From NCBI GenBank assembly GCA_025548565.1, contig JAJLPB010000009.1, positions 124,001 through 188,000 on the forward strand: DNA of 64,000 bases, read 5' to 3'. The notes beneath the pieces are model-generated. The model did no database searches and had not been told where the DNA came from. It saw nothing but the letters and a program-made list of their open reading frames with translations. Position numbers and translations under genes: made by a program. Source of the stretch: Rugamonas sp. A1-17 (GTDB lineage: Bacteria; Pseudomonadota; Gammaproteobacteria; Burkholderiales; Burkholderiaceae_D). Position 1 is the stretch's first letter; every line of letters starts with the position of its first letter. Positions 51,209 through 58,035 of this stretch are shown piece by piece.

Positions 51209-51958
51209 TCACAGAAACACCTTGGCCATGCCCATGGCCCCCTTGTCCCTGACCAGCTCGTAGCAGCGGCAGGACGCCGCCTCCAGCCCGGCGGAATCGA
51301 GGATCTCGATATTGCCGCGGCTGTAGGTGATCAATTTCTGCTGTTGCAGCGCACTGGCCGCCTTGGTCACACCCACCCGCCGCACACCCAGCGCATGCGC
51401 CAGGAACTCGTGGGTCAGATGGAATTTCTCCGATTGCAGACGGTCGCGCGTGATCAGCAGGGTGCGCGCCAGCCGCGCCTCCAGCACGTGGAAGCGGCTG
51501 CACACGGCGATCTGGATCGCCTGCGCCAGCAGGATGTCGGTATAGCGGTACAGCAGCCGCTGCAACGCCTCGTTGCGCTTGAACTCGGCGCGGAAGTCGG
51601 CCACGTCGATGCGACTGGCGCGGCCGGCGCGCTGCACCACCGCGCGCACCAGCGCCAGCTCGTGGCCCAGCGCCACCGACGCGCCGATCATGCCCTCCTG
51701 CCCCACCGATCCCACCTCCAGCGTCATGCGGCCCTCGGCCACCGCCAGCAGCGAGATCAGGCTGTCGACCGGGAAGTACACGTAGCGGATCGCCTGGCCC
51801 GGCTCATACAGCACCTGGCCCACGTCCACCCGCACCGTGTCGCACAGCGCCAGCAGCTTGCCCTGGTCGTCGTCGGCCAGGCTGGACAACAAGCGGTTCA
51901 ACGCCGGCCGGGCCGGCGCCCTGTCGTCGTCGGAAAAAAAGGAAGGATGGGTATGCAT
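51209..51958 (-). CDS. Crp/Fnr family transcriptional regulator with divergent recognition helix
   Basis: A 249-residue regulator: cyclic-nucleotide-like sensor domain (about 25-150; VLYEPGQAIRYVYFPVDSLI, GSVGQEGMIGASVALGHELA), a dimer helix, and a C-terminal winged helix (about 180-240; HEFLAHALGVRRVGVTKAAS). Aligned with CRP, the recognition residues R-E-T-V-G-R become R-V-G-V-T-K, so half-site specificity should differ from TGTGA. No Fnr-type N-terminal cysteine cluster is present. ATG 51958 has no SD. A palindrome at 51993-52006 is 22 nt from a leaderless-type -10. Ligand unknown. Confidence 0.9.
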   Translation of the reverse strand: MHTHPSFFSDDDRAPARPALNRLLSSLADDDQGKLLALCDTVRVDVGQVLYEPGQAIRYVYFPVDSLISLLAVAEGRMTLEVGSVGQEGMIGASVALGHELALVRAVVQRAGRASRIDVADFRAEFKRNEALQRLLYRYTDILLAQAIQIAVCSRFHVLEARLARTLLITRDRLQSEKFHLTHEFLAHALGVRRVGVTKAASALQQQKLITYSRGNIEILDSAGLEAASCRCYELVRDKGAMGMAKVFL

Positions 51959-51964
51959 GGGGTC

Positions 51965-52034
51965 AGCGTAATGGCTGCGATTTCCCGTGTATGTACGGTG
52001 ACGCACGGAAGCAGACCTAGTCTTCAGGGAAAAT
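51965..52034. promoter_or_regulatory. Shared Crp/Fnr-type site between its own gene and the glycine-zipper gene
   Basis: Palindrome GTACG-GTGA-CGCAC (51993-52006). Rightward, 22 nt on, is GAAAAT (52029-52034), giving a start near 52041 for the ATG at 52080. Leftward, 22 nt on, is TACGCT (51970-51965), which would start transcription at the A of the regulator's own ATG (51958), a leaderless message. The -10 matches are weaker than at the other sites. Confidence 0.55.
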
Positions 52035-52079
52035 CCGGCGTGCAGTGCATTACCCTAAACATCAATAACAGGACACATC

Positions 52080-52712
52080 ATGGACACCCCAAGCAACAAG
52101 CCCAAGCTCCACCCACTCATGGTCATCGCCGCTGTCGCGGTGGTGCTGTTCTGCGGCGTCGGCAGCGCCGCCATCATGGGCTGGCTGCCGACCTCCAGCG
52201 CCACCGTGCCGGGCGCCGCGCCGATGCCGGGCCAGCTGTCGTCGGTGCCGCCGCAGGAGCAGCAAGCCGCGCAACCACCAGCCGGCTACGCCAGCAACGC
52301 CGCGCCGGCGCCGTATCCGACGCAGCAGCAGGAACAACAACAGCCGCAGGAACGCGTGGCGCAACAGGGACCGGCCGTCTGCACCAGCTGCGGCGTGGTC
52401 GAGTCGGTGCGCACGATCGAGCACCGCGGCCAGGGTAGCGGCGTGGGCGCGGCCGGCGGCGCCATCCTGGGCGGCCTGCTGGGCAACCAGATCGGCAGCG
52501 GCCACGGCCGTCAACTGGCCACGGTGGCCGGCGCGGTCGGCGGCGCGGTGGCGGGCAACCAGGTCGAAGGCAATATGAAAACCACGCATAGCTGGGAGAT
52601 CGTGGTGCGCATGGACAATGGCAAGAAACGCGTGCTGCATCAATCGGCTCAACCGCAATGGCGCTCGGGCGACCAGGTGAAGATCGTCAATGGCCAGCTG
52701 CGCTCCCTGTAA
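52080..52712 (+). CDS. Glycine-zipper 2TM domain protein
   Basis: A 210-residue protein with an N-terminal signal-anchor (LHPLMVIAAVAVVLFCGVGS, no lipobox). A Gln/Pro-rich spacer (about 45-100; EQQAAQPPAGYASN, QQQEQQQPQ) is followed by a glycine zipper (GVGAAGGAILGGLLGNQIGS) and a strand-rich end (SWEIVVRMDNGKKRVLH). It has the same C-terminal plan as the lipoprotein at 43500 (17-kDa/SlyB-like). Likely an inner-membrane- anchored periplasmic stress protein. Directly right of the Crp/Fnr-type site. Confidence 0.87.
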   Translation: MDTPSNKPKLHPLMVIAAVAVVLFCGVGSAAIMGWLPTSSATVPGAAPMPGQLSSVPPQEQQAAQPPAGYASNAAPAPYPTQQQEQQQPQERVAQQGPAVCTSCGVVESVRTIEHRGQGSGVGAAGGAILGGLLGNQIGSGHGRQLATVAGAVGGAVAGNQVEGNMKTTHSWEIVVRMDNGKKRVLHQSAQPQWRSGDQVKIVNGQLRSL

Positions 52713-52745
52713 GGTCCCTTCCATCCCCATCGCGAAAGGACCATC

Positions 52746-54956
52746 ATGGCGGAGCTAGACCCCTCACCACTGTCCCTTGCCACCCATGGTTCTTCGCACT
52801 TCGTCCGCTTCTACAAGGATGACAGCTTGCTGCTGGACGAGGTCGCCCCATTTGTCCACGCGGCCCTGGCCGCCGGCGGCGCCAGCATCGTCATCGCCAC
52901 CGCCGACCATCTGGTGGCGCTGCGGCGGCGCCTGGACCGCCTGCAAGGCGGGCCAGGCGCAAGCGATCCCGGCGCCCGGCTGGTGACGCGCGACGCCGAC
53001 CAGACGCTGTCCTCCTTCATGGTCGACGACTGGCCCGACGACCGCCTGTTCGACGCCACGGTCGGCCAGCTGGTGCGCGACATCGCGGCGGAGTCGCCCA
53101 TCCACGCGTTCGGCGAAATGGTCGCCCTGCTGTGCGAGCGCGGCCGCTATGCCGCCGCCGTCCGGCTGGAGGAATTGTGGAACGAGCTGGCCCGGCGCAA
53201 CCGTTTCACGCTGTTCTGCGCCTATCCGTGGAGCCAGTTTCCCAACGCGGCCATGGCGGACACCTTCCGCCACGTCTGCGCGCTGCATGACCACGCGGCC
53301 CACTGCGCGGCCGAAGCACCGCCGCCGTCGAGCAACCCGGAGCAGCGCCTGCTCGAACTGGAACAGCAAGCGCTGTCGCTGAGCGCCGAGATCGCGCGCC
53401 GCCGCGCCGCCGAGACCGCGCTGGCGCAACGCGAACGCGAACTGGCCGACTTCGTCGAAAACGCCGCCGAGGGCATCCACCAGGTCGGCGCCGACGGCAC
53501 CATCCTCTGGGCCAACCAGGCGGAGCTGCGCCTGCTCGGCTATCGCTGGGAGGAATATGTCGGCCACCACATCGCCGACTTCCACGCCGACGCGCCGGTC
53601 ATCGAGGCCATCCTGACCCGGCTCAAAGCCGGCGACACCGTGCGCGACATGCCGGCGCGCCTGCGCTGCAAGGATGGCGGCATCAAGCACGTCCTGATCA
53701 GTTCGAACGGCCATTTCGAGGACGGCGTGCTGCGCTACACCCGCTGCTTCACGCGCGACGCCACCGAACGCCATCAGCGCGACGAGGCGCAGGCCCAGCG
53801 CGAGGCGCTGATGGCCGAGCTGGCCGCCAGCAGCCGCGCCAAGGATGAATTCCTGGCCATGCTGGGCCACGAGCTGCGCAATCCGCTGTCGCCGATCCTG
53901 ACCGCGCTGGAGGTGATCCGCCGCCAAGGCGGCCACAGCGTCGCGCACGACATCATCGGCCGCCAGCTCACGCACCTGATCCGCCTGGTGGACGACCTGC
54001 TCGACGTCTCGCGCGTCAACACCGGCAGCATCGTGCTCAAGACCGAGGCGCTGGACCTGGCGCAGGTCATCGACAAGGCGGTGGAAATGGTCGCGCCGCT
54101 GCTGGACAATCGCCAGCACCGCTTCAGCCTGGACGTGCGGGCGCCGCTGCCGGTGCGCGGCGATCACGTGCGTCTGGTGCAGATCGTCGCCAACCTGCTG
54201 ACCAACGCGGCGCGCTACACCCCGCCCGGCGGCGACATCCGCCTGGCCGCCAGCGGCGACGGCGAGCACGTGACTGTCAGCGTGGTGGACAACGGCATCG
54301 GCATCGCCGCCGACGCCCTGCCCCATGTGTTCGACCTGTTCTACCAGGACCGCCGCACCAACACCGACCGCTCCGCCGGCGGCCTGGGCGTCGGCCTGGC
54401 GCTGGTGAACAACCTGGTGGGCCTGCATGGCGGCGGCATCGAGGCGCACAGCGCCGGGCCCGGCCAGGGCAGCGAGTTCCACGTGCGCCTGCCGCGCCTG
54501 AAGCAGGCGGGCGATGCCGCGCCGGGCGGCGACACGGCGCAGCCCGGCGCAGCCAGCGTGGCGCAGCGCAAGCGCATCCTGCTGGTGGACGACAACCTCG
54601 ACGCCGTCAGCCTGATGGCCGATTTGCTGGAGCTGCACGGGCATGAAGTCCAGGTGTTCAATGAACCGCTGGCCGCGCTCGCCCACCTCGACCGTTTCCT
54701 GCCCCAGATCGCCGTGCTCGACATCGGACTGCCGACGATGAGCGGCTACGCGCTGGCCGGCCATATCCGCCAGCGCCTGAATGGCCGCGGCTGCCGCCTG
54801 TTCGCGCTCACCGGCTACGGCCAGGCGATCGACCGCGAGCGCGCCAGCGCGGCCGGCTTCGAGCAGCACCTGGTCAAGCCGGTGCGCGTCGAGCACATCC
54901 TGGGCCTGATCGCCGGCGACGCGCCCGGAGCGATCGCCGATTCGAGGTCATCTTAG
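52746..54956 (+). CDS. MEDS-PAS hybrid histidine kinase with receiver
   Basis: A 736-residue soluble sensor: MEDS-type domain (about 15-195; HFVRFYKDDSLLLDEVAPFV, FCAYPWSQFPNAAMADTFRH), PAS (about 235-350; FVENAAEGIHQVGADGTILW), and HisKA (FLAMLGHELRNPLSPILTAL, His near residue 376). HATPase (NLLTNAARYTPPG, DNGIGIAADA, GLGVGLALVNNL) and a C-terminal receiver (VDDNLDAVSL, Asp in VLDIGLPTMSGY) follow. MEDS domains sense small hydrophobic molecules in DcmR. 33 bp after the glycine-zipper gene, probably the same unit. Its own stop overlaps the 54956 site. Confidence 0.9.
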   Translation: MAELDPSPLSLATHGSSHFVRFYKDDSLLLDEVAPFVHAALAAGGASIVIATADHLVALRRRLDRLQGGPGASDPGARLVTRDADQTLSSFMVDDWPDDRLFDATVGQLVRDIAAESPIHAFGEMVALLCERGRYAAAVRLEELWNELARRNRFTLFCAYPWSQFPNAAMADTFRHVCALHDHAAHCAAEAPPPSSNPEQRLLELEQQALSLSAEIARRRAAETALAQRERELADFVENAAEGIHQVGADGTILWANQAELRLLGYRWEEYVGHHIADFHADAPVIEAILTRLKAGDTVRDMPARLRCKDGGIKHVLISSNGHFEDGVLRYTRCFTRDATERHQRDEAQAQREALMAELAASSRAKDEFLAMLGHELRNPLSPILTALEVIRRQGGHSVAHDIIGRQLTHLIRLVDDLLDVSRVNTGSIVLKTEALDLAQVIDKAVEMVAPLLDNRQHRFSLDVRAPLPVRGDHVRLVQIVANLLTNAARYTPPGGDIRLAASGDGEHVTVSVVDNGIGIAADALPHVFDLFYQDRRTNTDRSAGGLGVGLALVNNLVGLHGGGIEAHSAGPGQGSEFHVRLPRLKQAGDAAPGGDTAQPGAASVAQRKRILLVDDNLDAVSLMADLLELHGHEVQVFNEPLAALAHLDRFLPQIAVLDIGLPTMSGYALAGHIRQRLNGRGCRLFALTGYGQAIDRERASAAGFEQHLVKPVRVEHILGLIAGDAPGAIADSRSS

Positions 54957-54997
54957 TACGCCAACGTACAGAAGGCCGGCATCAGTTGCCGCACAAT
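54956..54997 (+). promoter_or_regulatory. Class II Crp/Fnr-type site plus -10 for the small membrane protein
   Basis: Best palindrome of the set: GTACG-CCAA-CGTAC (54956-54969). CACAAT (54992-54997) lies 22 nt beyond. The predicted start near 55004 gives a 40-nt leader. The site begins at the last base of the preceding stop codon. Confidence 0.65.
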
Positions 54998-55044
54998 GGG
55001 GACACACAAAACGAAACGAAGTTTAACAACCCGAGGAGAATCAC

Positions 55045-55191
55045 ATGCTTTACACCATTGCTGTCGTTCTGCTTATCCTGTGGCTGCTGGGCCTGGTCAC
55101 TTCCTACACCATCGGCGGCTTCATCCACATCCTGCTGGTGGTCGCCATCATCATGGTGCTGCTGCGCCTGATTAGCGGACGCGGCGTCTAG
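55045..55191 (+). CDS. lmo0937-type small membrane protein (48 aa)
   Basis: A 48-residue protein, MLYTIAVVLLILWLLGLVTS, then YTIGGFIHILLVVAIIMVLL and RLISGRGV. Two membrane helices around a conserved TIGG-FIH segment match the lmo0937 (DUF5670) family, usually stress-induced in soil bacteria. SD GAGGAG precedes the ATG. It lies between a matched promoter and terminator, giving a short monocistronic message. Too short for default callers but convincing. Confidence 0.88.
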   Translation: MLYTIAVVLLILWLLGLVTSYTIGGFIHILLVVAIIMVLLRLISGRGV

Positions 55192-55209
55192 CCCCGACCG
55201 CCCCGCATG

Positions 55210-55242
55210 CGGCGCTCCACTTGACGGTGGCGCGCCGTTTTT
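55210..55242 (+). terminator. Terminator of the small membrane protein gene
   Basis: CGGCGC-T-CCAC (55210-55220) pairs with GTGG-C-GCGCCG (55227-55237) around TTGACG, with one T/C mismatch, followed by five T. With the promoter at 54956-54997 it defines a transcript of roughly 240 nt. Confidence 0.85.
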
Positions 55243-55298
55243 ATTGGGGCGGCGGCGTTTTGGTTTATGCTGTCGCTACCTTTCTCTCGGGAGCCGAC

Positions 55299-55829
55299 AT
55301 GAAGCGACTGATACTTTCCCTGGCCGTGCTGGCCGCCGCGCAGGCGTCCGCCCAGACCATCAAGCCCGGCCTGTGGGAGCTGCACAACAAGGTCAAGACC
55401 GGCAATGCCCAGACCGACCAGGCGATGGGCATGGCGCTCAAGCAGCTGGCCAACATGCCGCCCGAGCAGCGCGCGCAGATGGAGGCGATGATGAAGCAGA
55501 ACGGCGTCTCCATGCCCAAGGCCGGCGACGACGGCGCCATGGTGCTGACCGCCTGCGTCACGCCCGAGATGGCGGCCAGGAAGGAACTGCCGATGAATCA
55601 AAAAGGAAAATGCAGCTCGAAGAGCGAGCCGGTGGCGGGCGGCATGAACATCTCGTTCAGCTGCGTCGACCCGGCCTCCAGCGGCCAGGGCACGCTGCGC
55701 TTCAACGGCGACAGCGCCTATATGATGAACATGAACGTCACCAGCGAGGCCGGCGGCAGGCCGCAGAACGTGCAGGTGGAATCGACCGGACGCTGGCTGA
55801 GCGCCAGCTGCCCGGCCAAGCCCAACTGA
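55299..55829 (+). CDS. DUF3617 family periplasmic protein
   Basis: A 176-residue protein with a signal peptide (LILSLAVLAAAQASA) and the DUF3617 pattern TIKPGLWELHNKVKTGNAQT, ACVTPEMAARKELPMNQKGK and ISFSCVDPASSGQGTLRFNG. Two or three cysteines suggest a disulphide. The function of the family is unknown. SD GGGAG precedes the ATG at 55299; the earlier in-frame ATG was rejected as it precedes the signal peptide poorly. Convergent with the aminotransferase. Confidence 0.88.
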   Translation: MKRLILSLAVLAAAQASAQTIKPGLWELHNKVKTGNAQTDQAMGMALKQLANMPPEQRAQMEAMMKQNGVSMPKAGDDGAMVLTACVTPEMAARKELPMNQKGKCSSKSEPVAGGMNISFSCVDPASSGQGTLRFNGDSAYMMNMNVTSEAGGRPQNVQVESTGRWLSASCPAKPN

Positions 55830-56666
55830 TCACTGGGTGTCGGAGAACGCCATGTAGCGCTGGAAGGCCAGCGTGGCGACCGGGCCGACCGGCAGGGTGC
55901 GCGCCTCGTAGCGGATGCAGGGCGTGACCTTGCCGTAGTTACCGGTGTTGAAGATCTCGACCGCCGTGTCCAGCTCTTCCGGACGCACCGAACGCTCCTC
56001 GACCACGATGCCCTCCTTGGCCAGCAAGGCGATCACGCGCGCGCGGGTGATGCCGGACAAGAAGGTGCCGTTGGCCACCGGCGTCACCACCTTGCCTTCG
56101 GGCGTGACCAGGAACAGGTTGGCCGATGCGAACTCGGCCACGTTGCCGGCGTTGTCGCACACCACCGCGTTGTCGAAGCCGCGCTGCTGCGCCTCGCGGA
56201 TCGCCTTGCTGGTGTTGGCGTACAGCGCCGAGGCCTTGGCGTCGGTCGGCGCCATCGACGGGTCGGGACGGCGCAGCGCCGTCAGGCAGGCCGAGAACCC
56301 GGTGAACGGCGGCATCGGCGCGTCGAACAAGGTCAGCGCGAAGGCGCTCTTCTCCGGCACCGGCACCAGCAGGCCGTCGGTGCCGAACACCAGCGGACGC
56401 ACGTACAGCTCGGCATCGGGCGGGAACTTGGCCACGCCTTCGCGCACCAGCTTTTCCATCTCGTCCACCGACAGCGGGCACACCAGGCCGAGCCGCTCGG
56501 ACGAGGTGATCACCCGCTGCAGGTGCAGGCGCAGGTCCGGCATGTGGCCGCGGATCGAGCGCGCGCCGTCGAACACGGACGATCCCAGCCACACGCTGTG
56601 ATCCATCGCGCCAAACAAGGGGGTGTTGCCTTCGGACCAGCCGCCGTTGAAGTAAGTCAGATACAT
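55830..56666 (-). CDS. Branched-chain amino acid aminotransferase-like (class IV) enzyme
   Basis: A 278-residue PLP enzyme of fold-type IV. The motifs LGSSVFDGARSIRGHMPDLR, ELYVRPLVFGTDGLLVPVPE and KASALYANTSKAIREAQQRG (containing the PLP-lysine region) are present. NAGNVAEFASANLFLVTPEG and SGITRARVI are the family E-x-x-x-N/F-x-V and SGI-R motifs. It probably interconverts branched-chain 2-oxo acids and amino acids, but D-amino-acid or aminodeoxychorismate specificity cannot be excluded. Its stop adjoins the DUF3617 stop (55829/55830). Confidence 0.88.
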   Translation of the reverse strand: MYLTYFNGGWSEGNTPLFGAMDHSVWLGSSVFDGARSIRGHMPDLRLHLQRVITSSERLGLVCPLSVDEMEKLVREGVAKFPPDAELYVRPLVFGTDGLLVPVPEKSAFALTLFDAPMPPFTGFSACLTALRRPDPSMAPTDAKASALYANTSKAIREAQQRGFDNAVVCDNAGNVAEFASANLFLVTPEGKVVTPVANGTFLSGITRARVIALLAKEGIVVEERSVRPEELDTAVEIFNTGNYGKVTPCIRYEARTLPVGPVATLAFQRYMAFSDTQ

Positions 56667-56708
56667 GCTTGTTCCTGATGAGTGCTAAAACAGGCAATTT
56701 AGCACGGA

Positions 56709-57800
56709 TCAGAAAGCGTGGCGCAGGCCGATGTTGATCGCCCGGTCGCCATGGCCGGCGCCGGTGGCGTTGCCGACCGTGTAGCCGGCGCCGTTGCGGT
56801 TCTGGATGCGGGCGAAGGCGCCATACAACTCGGTGCGCCGCGACAGCGCGTAGCTGACGCCGACCGCGAGCTGGTTGGCGTCGCGGTGAGCGCCGCTGCG
56901 GTCGTCCTTGTGGATGTAGGACGCCAGGAAGGTGGTGGCGCCCATCGGCACCGCCACGCCGACCAGCACGTCGCGGCTGTTGTCGGACGGCGTGCTCTGC
57001 GCGACCGCGCCGTAGGGGTTGGACATGTCCCACGGCGAGCTGCCCACGCCCCGGCTGCGGCCGTACGCGGCATAGCCGACGAAGCGGCCGAAGTCCACAT
57101 TGGCCGCCACCAGCGTGTTGCTGGCCGACTGGTCGACCGCCGACGCGGCGCCGCTGGCGTCGAGCGCGTTGTCCTTGCGCTGGTGGGTGACGCGCAGGTT
57201 GACGGCGCCATCCGCATAACCGATGGTGGCGCCATAAGCGCGGTTGGCCTTGCTGTTGTAGGGCGACTCGCCGACGCTGTAGATCGCCGCGCCGTTCCAG
57301 CCGCTCTTGCTGCGCGGCGACTGGTATTTGATGGTGTTGTCGTAGCGGCGCGTGGTGTAGCCGACCAGGTTGGCCGCGCTGCCGGCCATGCCGCCGTGGA
57401 AGGGATCGGCCACGTCGGTCAGCGTCTCGTACAGCAGGTTGTACTGCCGGCCCAGCGTGACCGCGCCCAGCGGCCCGTCCAGCCCGACGTAGGCCTGGCG
57501 GCCGAACAGCTTGCCGTTCTGGTCGGACGCGCCGGTGTCGTTGAGGATGCCCGTCTCCAGCGTGTAGACGGCCGACGTGCCGCCGCCGAGGTCCTCGCGC
57601 CCGCGCACCCCGAGCCGCGATCCGGCGGACACGCCGCTGTCGAGCCGGGTGTGCGCGCAGGGTCCGTTGCAGCCGCGCTCGGCCACCACGCCGGCGTCGA
57701 GCAGGCCATACACCTGCACCGGCGACGGCGCTTGAGATGGCGCCTGCGCCGCCGCGACCAGCGGCGCCAACCCTGCCAGCATGATGTAAATCGGTTTCAT
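56709..57800 (-). CDS. Gram-negative porin (betaproteobacterial type)
   Basis: A 363-residue outer-membrane porin: signal peptide about 1-18 (IMLAGLAPLVAAAQAPS), then SPVQVYGLLDAGVVAERG and GVSAGSRLGVRGREDLGGGT at the start of the barrel, repeated aromatic-tipped strands (YTTRRYDNTIKYQSP, TTFLASYIHKDDRSG) and a C-terminal Phe (INIGLRHAF), the outer-membrane sorting signal. Loop L3 appears around SSPWDMSNPYGA. It forms non-specific trimers in this family. Confidence 0.92.
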   Translation of the reverse strand: MKPIYIMLAGLAPLVAAAQAPSQAPSPVQVYGLLDAGVVAERGCNGPCAHTRLDSGVSAGSRLGVRGREDLGGGTSAVYTLETGILNDTGASDQNGKLFGRQAYVGLDGPLGAVTLGRQYNLLYETLTDVADPFHGGMAGSAANLVGYTTRRYDNTIKYQSPRSKSGWNGAAIYSVGESPYNSKANRAYGATIGYADGAVNLRVTHQRKDNALDASGAASAVDQSASNTLVAANVDFGRFVGYAAYGRSRGVGSSPWDMSNPYGAVAQSTPSDNSRDVLVGVAVPMGATTFLASYIHKDDRSGAHRDANQLAVGVSYALSRRTELYGAFARIQNRNGAGYTVGNATGAGHGDRAINIGLRHAF

Positions 57801-57957
57801 GATGAGCCTGGAAAACGTATGCCGTGAGCTTCATGGTAGGACAGCGGACGCGGCACCTCTGTGCGCGGGACCACGTTGGGGGCATATTTCGGCGGCATAT
57901 CCCGGTCCCATCCGCCATTGCCCTGCCGCCATTTAATTTTCCCAATGGACAGCCAAC

Positions 57958-57999
57958 GTTCGCCAGCGTACATACTTGGCAGAGTTATACGACTATACT
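57958..57999 (+). promoter_or_regulatory. Class II Crp/Fnr-type site plus -10 for the Gcr-type gene
   Basis: Palindrome GTTCG-CCAG-CGTAC (57958-57971) and TATACT (57994-57999) exactly 22 nt later. The predicted start near 58006 gives a 30-nt leader to ATG 58036. This is the clearest -10 match of the set. Confidence 0.72.
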
Positions 58000-58035
58000 G
58001 CGGCTTTGTACCTACGCGGTTCATCCGCCCCACGC

